DNA of 64,000 bases, taken from NCBI RefSeq assembly GCF_000340475.1, contig NZ_CM001792.1, positions 2,344,611 through 2,408,610 on the forward strand, written 5' to 3'. Below, one piece after another: positions 47,073-55,909 of the stretch. Position 1 is the first letter of the stretch, and every line of letters starts with the position of its first letter. The stretch comes from Oceanobacillus kimchii X50 (GTDB lineage: Bacteria > Bacillota > Bacilli > Bacillales > Amphibacillaceae). A model generated the notes under the pieces. That model made no database searches. It saw nothing but the letters and a program-made list of their open reading frames with translations, and was not told where the DNA came from. The position numbers were made by a program, and so were the translations under genes.

Positions 47073-48059
47073 ATGGATAGCAAAGTTCTAGATGTAACAA
47101 TTATCGGAGCAGGGCCAACTGGTTTATTCACTGCTTTCTATGGTGGTATGCGGCAGGCAAGTGTTAAAATTATTGAGAGCCTTCCTCATATAGGTGGACA
47201 ACTAACAGCCCTATATCCAGAAAAATATATATATGACATTGCTGGTTTTCCAAAAGTACATGCCCAAGAGTTGATCGACCGACTTGAAGAACAGGCAAAA
47301 TTATTTGATCCGGAAATTGTACTTGGACAAGCAATCGATAAAGTAGAACGTCTAGAAGACGAGTCATTTCGACTAACCTCTAATACTGGGGAAGTTCATT
47401 TAACGAAAACGATTATTATAACGGCAGGAAATGGAGCTTTCCAACCTAGACGCTTAAATATAGGAAAGAGTGAATCGTTTGAAGGAAAAAACCTTCATTA
47501 TTACGTAAGAGATATGAATCAATATAAAGATAAACGCGTAGTATTATTGGGTGGAGGAGATTCTGCTGTTGATTGGGCGTTAATGTTAGAAAAAATTGCT
47601 GCTAAAGTAACACTTGTCCATCGACGGGACCAATTTCGTGCGCATGAACACAGTGTCAATCAATTGAAAGAATCATCTGTAGAAATTTTAACTCCTTATG
47701 CTCCTATTAATATTGAATCATCCTATAAAATTGAAAAGATTCAGCTTCAGGAAGTAAAAGGTGAAAAAATTATTGATATAGAAGTCGATGATATTATTTG
47801 TAATTACGGATTTATATCAAGTCTAGGTCCAATAAAAGACTGGGGATTGGATATAGAGAAAAATAGCATTGTTGTTAACTCAAAAATGGAAACGAATATT
47901 CCAGGTATTTATGCTGCTGGAGATGTCTGCACATATGACGGGAAAGTAAAATTAATAGCAACAGGTTTTGGTGAAGGACCAACAGCAATAAATAATGCGA
48001 AAAACTATATTGATCCTAAAGCAAGAATTCAACCAAAACATTCTACTGCAATGTTTTAA
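47073..48059 (+). CDS. yumC: Ferredoxin/flavodoxin-NADP reductase YumC
   Basis: YumC-type enzymes are thioredoxin-reductase-like flavoproteins without the redox Cys pair that reduce ferredoxin with NADPH. The FAD site [12 protein letters not shown], the NADPH site [14 protein letters not shown] and the C-terminal [10 protein letters not shown] are present, and no CXXC is seen. GAGGGG lies five bases before the ATG at 47073, giving 328 residues; the upstream in-frame ATG at 47049 is ignored. A terminator follows. Confidence 0.92.
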   Translation: MDSKVLDVTIIGAGPTGLFTAFYGGMRQASVKIIESLPHIGGQLTALYPEKYIYDIAGFPKVHAQELIDRLEEQAKLFDPEIVLGQAIDKVERLEDESFRLTSNTGEVHLTKTIIITAGNGAFQPRRLNIGKSESFEGKNLHYYVRDMNQYKDKRVVLLGGGDSAVDWALMLEKIAAKVTLVHRRDQFRAHEHSVNQLKESSVEILTPYAPINIESSYKIEKIQLQEVKGEKIIDIEVDDIICNYGFISSLGPIKDWGLDIEKNSIVVNSKMETNIPGIYAAGDVCTYDGKVKLIATGFGEGPTAINNAKNYIDPKARIQPKHSTAMF

Positions 48060-48062
48060 TAG

Positions 48063-48098
48063 AAAAAAGCATGGAATATGATGATTCCATGCTTTTTT
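48063..48098. terminator. Bidirectional terminator between yumC and the deacetylase gene
   Basis: AAAAAAGCATGGAAT and ATTCCATGCTTTTTT form a perfect 15-base stem around ATGATG. Confidence 0.9.
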
Positions 48099-48696
48099 AA
48101 GATAAGGTATTCTCCTGTGTTTCTAGATATTCACTAATAGTTACTAATTCGTACCCTTGATCTACTAGTTGTGGGATTGCAATGCGCATCGCTTGAGCAG
48201 TAGCTGGATGTATATCATGTAATAAAACTATTTCACGAGGTTGTATGTTTTCTAACATATTTCCAGCAATTACATCTGCATCTAGAATTCCCCAGTCTAA
48301 CGTATCGTATGTCCAGAGGATTGACTGTAGTCCTATCCGATCAAATAAAAATTGCGCCTCAGCTGTGGAGAAACCATATGGTGGGCGTACATACTTAACA
48401 GGTATACCAAGAAGATCTTCTAATAGCAGTGTACTATCTATTAATTCACGATACACTTCGTAAATCTCTGTTTCCTGAAAATTAGGATGACTCAAGGAAT
48501 GCACACCTATATCATGCCCCTCTTGGACGATTCTTCGAGTAAGATCGGGATGTTGAATTGCAATATTTCCTAACACAAAAAAAGTGGCTCTCGCCTGATT
48601 CTCTGATAAAATGTCTAATATTTCATTTGTTGGTCCAGGTTGAGGTCCATCATCAAATGTTAAAGCGATCATTCGGTCTTGCCTCTGAAACATCAT
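48097..48696 (-). CDS. Polysaccharide deacetylase (NodB domain) without signal peptide
   Basis: The NodB-type catalytic motifs appear in order: TFDDGPQPGPT, GVHSLSHPNF (metal His residues), VRPPYGFS, LWTYDTLDW and LLHD. The family removes acetyl groups from peptidoglycan or other glycans. At 199 residues the protein has no signal peptide or membrane anchor, unlike most wall-acting relatives, so either it acts inside the cell or the annotated start is incomplete. GGAG lies ten bases upstream of the ATG. Confidence 0.88.
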   Translation of the reverse strand: MMFQRQDRMIALTFDDGPQPGPTNEILDILSENQARATFFVLGNIAIQHPDLTRRIVQEGHDIGVHSLSHPNFQETEIYEVYRELIDSTLLLEDLLGIPVKYVRPPYGFSTAEAQFLFDRIGLQSILWTYDTLDWGILDADVIAGNMLENIQPREIVLLHDIHPATAQAMRIAIPQLVDQGYELVTISEYLETQENTLS

Positions 48697-48782
48697 GCCT
48701 TCTAATCTCCTGTATTAATATATTCTATGCTTTTCACCCAGCCTTAGTGCAATTAAGAGAGTAATTGAGTTAACAAAGAAAA

Positions 48783-49020
48783 AAGGCGCAAGCACCCGTT
48801 TAGCAACGTAGCGAGCGCTCCCTGTTTTTCAAGGGTGGTTCCTTATTTCTTCCTTTAGAGTTAAAGAATAACGGTGAAGTGACGAACCCATAAAGACTTT
48901 CACCCCCAAAGGGTATAAGTGCGACCACACCTCATAAATTACATTCGGCAAGTCTTCTTTATGTAGGGCGATTTCATGAAGTCGCAGTTGCTGGACGATG
49001 GAGCCGGTCGTGGATATTCA
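48783..49020 (+). repeat. Dispersed repeat element with core copy B
   Basis: The first 33 bases match the core at 33321-33353 in 29 positions. The element continues as GC-richer non-coding sequence with CAAGGGTGGTTCCTT, CATTCGGCAAGTCTTC and GGACGATGGAGCCGGTCG, ending near 49020. It stands out from its AT-rich surroundings and fills most of the gene-free stretch 48697-49112. I recall similar sequence in related genomes but cannot verify it. Confidence 0.6.
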
Positions 49021-49059
49021 GTTATTATTCATAAACAAATTTATATTTCCTAGACAAAA

Positions 49060-49097
49060 AAACGATTTTCTCAACGCAAGCGATAAGAAAATCGTTT
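49060..49097 (-). terminator. Terminator of yutM
   Basis: AAACGATTTTCT and AGAAAATCGTTT pair around a 14-base loop downstream of yutM. Confidence 0.75.
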
Positions 49098-49112
49098 ATA
49101 TATGTTTTAAAA

Positions 49113-49469
49113 TTAACAATCACCTGGTGTTCCAACTTTGTCTTTCGTACGGAAGGAGGATCCACAACCACAAGAAACAATGGCATTTGGATTATCAATA
49201 CTAAATCCACCACCCATTAAATTTTCTTTGTAATCAATCGTGGTACCTTCAATAATTGGAATATCCTGATTAAAAAAAACGACTGAAATACCATTAATAT
49301 TTTGAACAACATCTAATTCTTCATTAATATCTTCATCAAAACCTAAGGAATAAGACAAACCACTGCATCCTCCACCTTTTATTCCAAAACGAAGATGCGA
49401 TTGATCAGATTCGTCTTTTTTCATTTCCTTAATTTGCTCGCTCGCACTATCTGTTAAATTTATAATCAT
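49113..49469 (-). CDS. yutM: A-type iron-sulfur carrier protein YutM
   Basis: The 118-residue HesB/IscA-family protein carries the three conserved cysteines at positions 35 (GGGCSG), 100 and 102 (SCGCGSSF). These bind iron or a [Fe-S] cluster for transfer to target enzymes. AAGGAGG lies six bases before the ATG at 49469; the longer frame to 49511 has no signal. yutI, another Fe-S assembly gene, is 1.5 kb away. Confidence 0.92.
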   Translation of the reverse strand: MIINLTDSASEQIKEMKKDESDQSHLRFGIKGGGCSGLSYSLGFDEDINEELDVVQNINGISVVFFNQDIPIIEGTTIDYKENLMGGGFSIDNPNAIVSCGCGSSFRTKDKVGTPGDC

Positions 49470-49541
49470 GACGAACCTCCTTAAATAGTTCCTTATTTTT
49501 AGTATACACATGTTCTACAGAGTTTCAACCGTTTGAATTAT

Positions 49542-50402
49542 TCATTTACCTTTGTAATAAAATAGACCAGATGCAATTACCTCTGCTGGACCAGTCATCC
49601 AAACATGGTTATCTTCTTTCCATTCAATATTCAAATCTCCCCCAGCAAGATGAACAACAATCGGGTGTGACTTCGTTACTTTTTCATTTAGTGTCGCGGC
49701 AACCACGGCAGCACATGCACCCGTACCACATGCCTGAGTTATACCAGATCCTCGCTCCCATACACGAAAATTGATTTCAGTCGACGAAACAACTTCGATA
49801 AATTCTACATTTATACTTTCTGGAAAACGCATATCTTTTTCTATTGTTGGTCCAAGAGTTTCCAGTGGAGCTTCAGCAATATCATTCACAAAAAACACTG
49901 CATGTGGATTTCCCATTGAAACTGCAGTAACATATTGCGTTTCCCCAGCTACAACAAATGGTTCATTTACTACTTTTGAATCGTTATTCCCCATCATTGG
50001 AATTTCATTTCTTGCTAATATAGGTTCTCCCATATCGATTGTTACTTGATCTACTTTATTATTATCTACAGACACTTCTGCTTCAACAATATTAGCTTTT
50101 GTTTGTATGTGAAACTTCCGATTTTGAACAATTCCATTTTCATAAGCATATTTTGCTGTACATCGTAGTCCGTTTCCACAGCTTTTACCTTCTGATCCAT
50201 CCTTGTTAAAAATTCGCATGCCCACATCTGCAGCAGTAGTTGGATGAATCAAAATCATCCCATCCGAGCCAATTCCTGTATAAATATCTGACATATGGAT
50301 GGCTAAATCAGAATAAAGTTTTTCATCAATTTCATAATTAAATAAGTCAATATAAACATAATTATTTCCTAGACCATGCATCTTTGTAAAAGGTATTTGC
50401 AT
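49542..50402 (-). CDS. dapF: Diaminopimelate epimerase
   Basis: DapF converts LL- to meso-diaminopimelate for lysine and peptidoglycan synthesis. Both catalytic cysteines are in place (SCGNGLRC and ACGTGACA), and MHGLGNNYVYID is at the N-terminus. Length 286 residues. AGGAG precedes the ATG. yuzD lies 29 bases upstream on the same strand and is probably cotranscribed. Confidence 0.96.
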   Translation of the reverse strand: MQIPFTKMHGLGNNYVYIDLFNYEIDEKLYSDLAIHMSDIYTGIGSDGMILIHPTTAADVGMRIFNKDGSEGKSCGNGLRCTAKYAYENGIVQNRKFHIQTKANIVEAEVSVDNNKVDQVTIDMGEPILARNEIPMMGNNDSKVVNEPFVVAGETQYVTAVSMGNPHAVFFVNDIAEAPLETLGPTIEKDMRFPESINVEFIEVVSSTEINFRVWERGSGITQACGTGACAAVVAATLNEKVTKSHPIVVHLAGGDLNIEWKEDNHVWMTGPAEVIASGLFYYKGK

Positions 50403-50431
50403 CCCTAATCTCCTGCTTTCTTTTTCAATAA

Positions 50432-50761
50432 TTAATTAACAAGTGGTAATCCTAGATCATCTAAAGTTCGATATATAGGCTTTAGTGTTGGGATACCTTC
50501 TGCAACGATTTTATCATTAATAAAAATGATTGGATAAAACATATCCTCTTCTATCATTTCTTTTATAAATTCTTGATGTATGAGTTCTTTTTGTGGTTCA
50601 TTAATATCGATATACGAATAATCCACCATACCAACATCATATTTTCTACCAATTGCTGCTTGAAGCCATTCATACGTATCTTTTGATCCGGGTGCACCTA
50701 CACAACTAGCACATATTTGTTTACTACCATATACGGTAATCATAATCTTCTTGCTCGTCAT
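50432..50761 (-). CDS. yuzD: YuzD family protein (DUF1462)
   Basis: A 109-residue thioredoxin-like fold protein with a CXXC motif (CASC) near the N-terminus and FYPIIFINDKIVAEG further on. It fits the YuzD/DUF1462 family in length and location beside yutI. A redox or metal-handling role is possible but not established. GGGGGAG precedes the ATG. It is divergent from yutI. Confidence 0.88.
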   Translation of the reverse strand: MTSKKIMITVYGSKQICASCVGAPGSKDTYEWLQAAIGRKYDVGMVDYSYIDINEPQKELIHQEFIKEMIEEDMFYPIIFINDKIVAEGIPTLKPIYRTLDDLGLPLVN

Positions 50762-50845
50762 TTCGTCTCCCCCACTTTACATGTTTACCTATATCTTTTA
50801 TTTTACAAAATTGTTCTATAAAGATAAAATAAAAGTAGTTGCTAA

Positions 50846-50862
50846 TTGAAAATAATTTTCAA
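50846..50862. promoter_or_regulatory. Fur/PerR-like palindrome between yuzD and yutI
   Basis: TTGAAAATAATTTTCAA is a perfect 8-1-8 inverted repeat. Its core TGAAAAT-A-ATTTTCA differs from the Fur 7-1-7 box (TGATAAT-N-ATTATCA) by one base per half. It lies upstream of a perfect TATAAT (50887-50892) that probably belongs to yutI. Regulator identity is inferred. Confidence 0.45.
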
Positions 50863-50919
50863 ATAGATTTTTTGTATCATTCCATTTATAATAAACATAT
50901 GGGAAAGGAGTAGATGAAA

Positions 50920-51144
50920 ATGCAAGAACAAGTACAAGAAGTATTGAATAAACTCCGTCCATTTTTATTGCGCGACGGTGGCGATGTTGAACTAATTGAT
51001 GTAGATGAAGACGGTGTTGTATTACTTCGTTTAATGGGAGCATGTGGTAACTGTCCTAGTTCTACAATCACATTAAAAGCTGGTATAGAACGTGCTTTAA
51101 TGGCAGAGGTTCCTGGTGTACGTGAAATTGAACAAGTATTTTAA
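50920..51144 (+). CDS. yutI: NifU-like iron-sulfur scaffold protein YutI
   Basis: This small NFU-domain protein carries Fe-S clusters through CXXC ([16 protein letters not shown]). The product is 74 residues from ATG 50920 or 76 from ATG 50914; AAAGGAG is nine bases from the former and only three from the latter. TATAAT at 50887-50892 and a Fur-like palindrome lie upstream. Together with yutM it suggests a small Fe-S assembly group. Confidence 0.9.
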   Translation: MQEQVQEVLNKLRPFLLRDGGDVELIDVDEDGVVLLRLMGACGNCPSSTITLKAGIERALMAEVPGVREIEQVF

Positions 51145-51161
51145 TTCCATTTATCATATGT

Positions 51162-51198
51162 AAAAATGATCTCTGTGAGTTATACAGAGATCATTTTT
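51162..51198. terminator. Bidirectional terminator between yutI and the hydroxyacid dehydrogenase gene
   Basis: AAAAATGATCTCTGT and ACAGAGATCATTTTT form a perfect 15-base stem. Confidence 0.9.
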
Positions 51199-51201
51199 GT
51201 G

Positions 51202-52170
51202 TTAGTTATTAACAGGTGTAATTGCTTTTTTATTAGCAGTGACTTCTACTATATTTTTCATACACAGATGTACCATTTCTGTACGTGTCTCATTACTGGC
51301 AGAACCTATATGCGGTAGACAAACAACATTATGCATATTAACTAGTGGATGGTCTGCACGAATCGGTTCCTCATAAAAAACATCCAATCCTGCCGCTTTT
51401 ATTTCGCCTTTGTTTAAAGCGTTAATCAACGCTTCTTCATTAACCACTTTGCCTCGAGATATGTTGATAAAAATTGCTGTCGACTTCATTTTTTTAAATG
51501 CAGAATGATTAAATAATTCTTCTGTTTCTTCAGTTAAAGGAACTACAGTGACGACAAAATCCGACGTTTCGAGTAACTCTTCAAAACTAACATAGGAAGC
51601 CTGTAATTTTTCTTCAGCTTCTGGTTTCCTTGTTCGGTTATGGTATTGAATTTTCATATTAAATCCAGTTGCTCTTTTTGCTAACGCTTCTCCAATTCTA
51701 CCCATCCCTACAATTCCTAAAGTTTTATGGTGAATATCTGTACCCGCTAATAAGAAAGGAGCCCACTGTTTCCAATTGTCTTCCTTAACATAAGCATTCG
51801 CTTCTGTAATTTTTCTTGCGGTGGCTGCTAATAATGAAAAACCTAAATCAGCTGTTGTTTCTGAAAGCACATCAGGCGTATTCGTAACTGTAATACTATG
51901 ATTTTTAGCTGCCTCGATATCTATATTGTCATATCCAACAGCCATATTCGCTACTACTTTTAAATTTTTTGCTTCTGCTAATAAAGATGCATCAATACGA
52001 TCCCCTAATACTGTAAATAATGCGTCTACTTCTTTTGCTTGACTTCTTAGTATTTTTTCTGGAACAGGCTCTTCTTCCTTATCCCACATACGAATGTCTA
52101 ACATTTCTTCATAATCTTTCACTAGTTCATTTGATAATTTTCTCGTAACAAATACCTTAGGCTTGCCCAT
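51202..52170 (-). CDS. D-2-hydroxyacid dehydrogenase (glyoxylate/hydroxypyruvate reductase type)
   Basis: The 322-residue protein has the D-isomer-specific 2-hydroxyacid dehydrogenase layout: NAD-binding GIVGMGRIGEALAKR, catalytic Arg in NISRGKVVN, Glu in DVFYEEP and His in LPHIGSAS. The closest known group reduces glyoxylate or hydroxypyruvate (GyaR/YvcT), but the exact substrate cannot be read from the sequence. GGAGAG precedes the ATG. It is convergent with yutI and follows yutH. Confidence 0.9.
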   Translation of the reverse strand: MGKPKVFVTRKLSNELVKDYEEMLDIRMWDKEEEPVPEKILRSQAKEVDALFTVLGDRIDASLLAEAKNLKVVANMAVGYDNIDIEAAKNHSITVTNTPDVLSETTADLGFSLLAATARKITEANAYVKEDNWKQWAPFLLAGTDIHHKTLGIVGMGRIGEALAKRATGFNMKIQYHNRTRKPEAEEKLQASYVSFEELLETSDFVVTVVPLTEETEELFNHSAFKKMKSTAIFINISRGKVVNEEALINALNKGEIKAAGLDVFYEEPIRADHPLVNMHNVVCLPHIGSASNETRTEMVHLCMKNIVEVTANKKAITPVNN

Positions 52171-52195
52171 TAAAACATCTCTCCATTTTATTTAT

Positions 52196-53155
52196 TTACA
52201 GCCAGTTTACCACAGGTATTTGCCAATCAGAAGTATTCACTCCTACAATTTGATAAAATTCTCGAAGCTGTTTTTCATAACTTTCTTGAATGGTTTGCAT
52301 TTTAATTAGCATCGACGTATCTCTTGAAGTAAACCCTTCTTCCAGTAAATCGTATAAATGAATAGGAAATAGGAGTCTCGCATAGATAATGCGCCAACCA
52401 AAAATAGACAATGGTTGATAAGATTGATAATCATGGAGAAATCGTATCATGTTATCTTTGTTTTGATGATTAACAAAACACCATCGAATATATTCTGCTA
52501 TATCTCTAGTCGGATGATCAAAAACGAAACCATCCGTCCATAATACTTGGTTTCCTTGGGGATTCCAGCGAACAAAGCAACATGTACCTTGATCTGTTTC
52601 CAGTATGCGTTGCTCTTTTTCACTTTCTTGCAAATATTGAATTGCATTTTCACTAACACCTACAATGTAAGGTACTATATCCATTAATTCTCTATAATAG
52701 TCACCCCGTTGTTCCTTTGCTTGTTTTTGGATTTCTTCTTCAAAGAAGGTAAGTTTCTCGATCCATAACTCTTTCCATTTTCCATAACTAGATATCGTCT
52801 TAGGTTCATATTGAAAAGAAGAGCCAATTTGATGCATACTACCTAATTGAATTCCTGGATCTTTCGTATTTCTAATACTACTCACATCTAATTCTAGAAC
52901 CATCCAATTATCATCACCATAGGAAGTGAACCAATCTCCATTTGAATTGGCAATGGGATAAGCAACATTTGCAACACCATTCTCTTTGAGATGATAAGCT
53001 AATGTCGCTTGTTCCATTAATATTGTTTCCCTGTTCTTTCCTGAAATGGTAAAATAAATATATTCTCCTTTTGTATATCCTTCTCGATTATCAATGGTGC
53101 GTTTACCTTCAGATTGAATGGAATACAAACTACTTAACATTTCCGTAAGTGGCAC
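52196..53155 (-). CDS. yutH: Spore coat-associated protein YutH (CotS family)
   Basis: The product of about 319 residues matches YutH, a kinase-fold (CotS/aminoglycoside-phosphotransferase-like) protein of spore formers. It contains GSMHQIGSSF, CCFVRWNPQGNQVLWTDGF and FDHPTRDIAEYIRW. GGGGAG abuts an ATG at 53161, so GTG 53155, six bases after the signal, is the better start. A role in the spore coat is taken from the family. It is divergent from yutG. Confidence 0.85.
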   Translation of the reverse strand: MPLTEMLSSLYSIQSEGKRTIDNREGYTKGEYIYFTISGKNRETILMEQATLAYHLKENGVANVAYPIANSNGDWFTSYGDDNWMVLELDVSSIRNTKDPGIQLGSMHQIGSSFQYEPKTISSYGKWKELWIEKLTFFEEEIQKQAKEQRGDYYRELMDIVPYIVGVSENAIQYLQESEKEQRILETDQGTCCFVRWNPQGNQVLWTDGFVFDHPTRDIAEYIRWCFVNHQNKDNMIRFLHDYQSYQPLSIFGWRIIYARLLFPIHLYDLLEEGFTSRDTSMLIKMQTIQESYEKQLREFYQIVGVNTSDWQIPVVNWL

Positions 53156-53238
53156 AATCATCTCCCCCTTTACTCGTATACAATAATTATATGAATCGTT
53201 ATTGGATACATTAACTATAAAAGAGAAAGGTGATAATT

Positions 53239-53757
53239 ATGGCAAATTATACAAAGAAAAGTGAACTCGAAGTAAAAGCTAGACAATTACTGACTGAACG
53301 CGGTGTTGAACTTGATGATATTGCGGAGTTAGTATATTACTTACAATCAAAATATCATGAAAATTTAACGTTGGAAGTATGTCGTCACAATGTTGATCGA
53401 GTTTTAACAAAGAGAGAAGTACAAAATGCGATTCTTACAGGAATTGAACTAGACATGCTGGCCGAACAAAAAAAATTAGTTGAACCGCTTCAAAAAACAA
53501 TTGAAATCGATGAAGGACTTTATGGAATTGATGAAGTAATTGCTCTTTCCATTGTGAATGTGTATGGTTCCATTGGCCTTACCAACTTTGGATATATCGA
53601 TAAACAAAAACCAGGTATCCTACAAAAGCTAAATGATAAATCAAGTGGTCAAATTCACACATTCTTAGATGATATTGTTGGTGCAATTGCAGCTGCTGCA
53701 TCTAGTCGATTAGCTCATAGCGATGCTGAAGATGAACATACAGAATTGGATAATTAA
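53239..53757 (+). CDS. yutG: PgpA-like protein YutG
   Basis: The product of about 172 residues belongs to the phosphatidylglycerophosphatase A-related group. The PgpA-like part is GIDEVIALSIVNVYGSIGLTN and ends in FLDDIVGAIAAAA. It lacks the long hydrophobic helices of true PgpA, so membrane phosphatase activity is doubtful. AAAGGTG lies six bases before the ATG at 53239. It has the same neighbours (yutH, yutF) as in B. subtilis. Confidence 0.85.
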   Translation: MANYTKKSELEVKARQLLTERGVELDDIAELVYYLQSKYHENLTLEVCRHNVDRVLTKREVQNAILTGIELDMLAEQKKLVEPLQKTIEIDEGLYGIDEVIALSIVNVYGSIGLTNFGYIDKQKPGILQKLNDKSSGQIHTFLDDIVGAIAAAASSRLAHSDAEDEHTELDN

Positions 53758-53801
53758 CCTATAATAAGCAAATGGCAAAGATTTCTTGTTATGAACTAAT
53801 A

Positions 53802-53865
53802 AAGAGACTAGGATAAAAAGGTTTGTCGGATGTCTTACCGTCAGAATCTTTTACCCTAGTCTCTT
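53802..53865. terminator. Long-stem terminator between yutG and yutF
   Basis: AAGAGACTAGG with an adjoining A-rich arm pairs with CCTAGTCTCTT and its T-rich partner, giving about 17 paired bases and a 27-base loop. It lies between convergent genes and resembles the element at 44227-44320 in layout and in the shared GAGACT. Confidence 0.75.
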
Positions 53866-53891
53866 CTTCATTAAATATTACCCATATGTCG

Positions 53892-54671
53892 TTATATGTA
53901 TGGAATCCATTCTTTTAAAGTTTTTACAGTATAAGTTGGTTGGTCATTGAATGTTAGTAACTGTTCTTTCGTTGTTACTCCTGTTTCTACATGTAACGTA
54001 TCCATATTTGCACGTATTCCAGCCTGAATATCGGTATGATAATTATCTCCTATCATGATAACTTGTTCACTTGACATACCTATGGATTTTAAAGCTTGTT
54101 GCATAATGATTGAATCTGGTTTACCGACAAATAACGGTTCCACTTCTGTACTTGTAGAAATAAGGGCGGTAATAGCTCCATTTCCAGGTCCCATTCCTTT
54201 CTCAGTTGGAATAGCATGGTCTCTATTAGTTGAGAGAAATGTTGCACCATTACGAATCGCCAAGCAGGCGCCCTCCAATTTTTTATACGTAATCGAACGA
54301 TCTAACCCCACAATGACATAGTCACTATTTATGTCATTCGTCAACTCTACACCTATTTCATTTAAAGCCCGTTTTAGACCTTCTTCTCCAATGCAATAAC
54401 AAGTCACTTTTCTTCCTGAATGCTTAGATTGAATATACCCTGCTATCGCTTTACTACTTGTTATAATTTGAGAAGCTGAAGCACGAATTTGCATATCTTG
54501 AAGATATTTAGCTACATCTTCCGCAGTTTTTGTAGAATTATTCGTAACAAAAACATAAGGGGTGTTTTCCTGATATAACTTTTCAATGAATTCCTTTGCT
54601 CCATCTATTTCTTCATTTCCTCGGTACATTGTACCGTCTAAATCAATTAAATAGCCTAAATATTTCTGCAT
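53892..54671 (-). CDS. yutF: HAD-family phosphatase YutF (NagD-like)
   Basis: The 259-residue protein shows the HAD motifs in order: IDLDGTMYRG (nucleophile Asp), VTNNSTK, the capping region, VGKPDS and MIGDNYHTDI. It belongs to the NagD/TIGR01457 group, which hydrolyses phosphorylated metabolites such as nucleotides. GGAGG lies eight bases before the ATG at 54671; the TTG at 54686 is too close to it. It is the third gene of a yutE - regulator - yutF set. Confidence 0.9.
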   Translation of the reverse strand: MQKYLGYLIDLDGTMYRGNEEIDGAKEFIEKLYQENTPYVFVTNNSTKTAEDVAKYLQDMQIRASASQIITSSKAIAGYIQSKHSGRKVTCYCIGEEGLKRALNEIGVELTNDINSDYVIVGLDRSITYKKLEGACLAIRNGATFLSTNRDHAIPTEKGMGPGNGAITALISTSTEVEPLFVGKPDSIIMQQALKSIGMSSEQVIMIGDNYHTDIQAGIRANMDTLHVETGVTTKEQLLTFNDQPTYTVKTLKEWIPYI

Positions 54672-54698
54672 TCCATTTTCCTCCAAAATCCAACCATG

Positions 54699-55331
54699 TC
54701 AAGTATTACTAATGTTGATTTTCCATTTGCAGCATATACCACCATCTGTTATTAAAGAATGTACAGTTATTTTCCCTTCTGAAAATAAATCGGACAACAT
54801 TCGCTCTTCATGTTTACATATCGATGGATATTTAACAGCAGCCTCTTTAAAGGGACAATGATAATTAATTAATAGAGTAGAACCATCTGTACTGATAAAC
54901 CTTTCAAACATATATCCTTTTTTATTTTGTTTCTCCATAAAGATATGCAATTTCTCTTCCGTTTTTGTCTTCCCCAAATCATTCTTTAGCATTTGTTCGA
55001 ATCGATCTATTTGTTTCTTTAATATTGCATTTACAGCATCTTTCCCATATATATCTTCTATATCTTCTAACAATTGCACAGAAAGTTGTTGGTATTGATT
55101 CGGAAAGTATTCATGTCCTTTTTCAGCTAATTGGTACGTATGATACGGCCTACCTATTTCTTGTTTATGTTGAATGATATTTACAAATTTTTGACTAACT
55201 AATCCTTTTAAGTGTTTTCTTATTGCAATTTCCGAAATAGAAAAATGTTGCATAATTTCATCAATAGATAATTCATGATTTTTCTTTAAAAGTTCTAACA
55301 GCTGTTCTTTCACAGGTGTTTGTTTCTTCAT
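54699..55331 (-). CDS. SufR-like winged-helix regulator with three Cys
   Basis: This 210-residue regulator has an N-terminal winged helix (LSIDEIMQHFSISEIAIRKH) like DeoR/ArsR-type SufR proteins. The C-terminal half has Cys spaced as CX12C and a later CC. SufR proteins use CX12CX13CX14C to hold a [4Fe-4S] cluster. Here the first, second and fourth positions match and the third is Gly. It may sense Fe-S status. The ATG at 55331 lies eight bases after AGGGG, inside the end of yutE. Confidence 0.8.
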   Translation of the reverse strand: MKKQTPVKEQLLELLKKNHELSIDEIMQHFSISEIAIRKHLKGLVSQKFVNIIQHKQEIGRPYHTYQLAEKGHEYFPNQYQQLSVQLLEDIEDIYGKDAVNAILKKQIDRFEQMLKNDLGKTKTEEKLHIFMEKQNKKGYMFERFISTDGSTLLINYHCPFKEAAVKYPSICKHEERMLSDLFSEGKITVHSLITDGGICCKWKINISNT

Positions 55332-55336
55332 CAAAA

Positions 55337-55783
55337 TTACCCCTTTGGATTAGAAAAAGCATTAGCAACTCCTAATTCATTTTGTAAATAGGATTGAATA
55401 TATTTACTGAACTGAGATATTTCTCCTAAATGAATATTCAGCAATTTGAATATCTGATTATGATCAACTTCTTTATAGTTATTTACAATCTCTTTTCTTA
55501 TTTCAATAATCTTTTTATAAGCATGTTCATGTTCCGCTTCTAACACATTTTCATCCAATAATATATCAATAATGTCTTCATAGCTACCAGGATCACGCAT
55601 AATAAATCCATCTATCATCATATTTCCGACATCTAAAATACTCTCTATAACTATATGTATCATTCTTTCTTTTGCCATCTTATCTAAAAACGTGGTACTT
55701 GAAGAATGCTTTCTTAATTCAACTATCACTTTGTCCATGTATGTAAGAATTTCTTCAATTTTTTGTTGATCCACAAAATACAT
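55337..55783 (-). CDS. yutE: HepT-like (DUF86) protein YutE
   Basis: The 148-residue helical protein belongs to the DUF86/HepT-like HEPN group. The RNase motif R-X4-6-H of active HEPN toxins appears as IRKEIVNNYKEV, in which the expected His is Asn, so RNase activity is doubtful. No MNT nucleotidyltransferase antitoxin gene is adjacent. GGAGG precedes the ATG. The regulator gene starts directly after it, pointing to one mRNA. Confidence 0.85.
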   Translation of the reverse strand: MYFVDQQKIEEILTYMDKVIVELRKHSSSTTFLDKMAKERMIHIVIESILDVGNMMIDGFIMRDPGSYEDIIDILLDENVLEAEHEHAYKKIIEIRKEIVNNYKEVDHNQIFKLLNIHLGEISQFSKYIQSYLQNELGVANAFSNPKG

Positions 55784-55909
55784 TTATAATTACCTCCAAG
55801 ATGAGTAAATTGAGTATATAAGGATATCATATCATATTCTATAGGTGGATTTGTAAAAACGTGATATATTAAAAGTAATAACAATACATCAGCGAGGAGT
55901 AACCACATT

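Noticed and set aside
55337..55783. Toxin-antitoxin system around the HepT-like gene
   Set aside because: No MNT-type antitoxin gene is adjacent and the HEPN motif lacks its His, so a toxin-antitoxin call is not supported.
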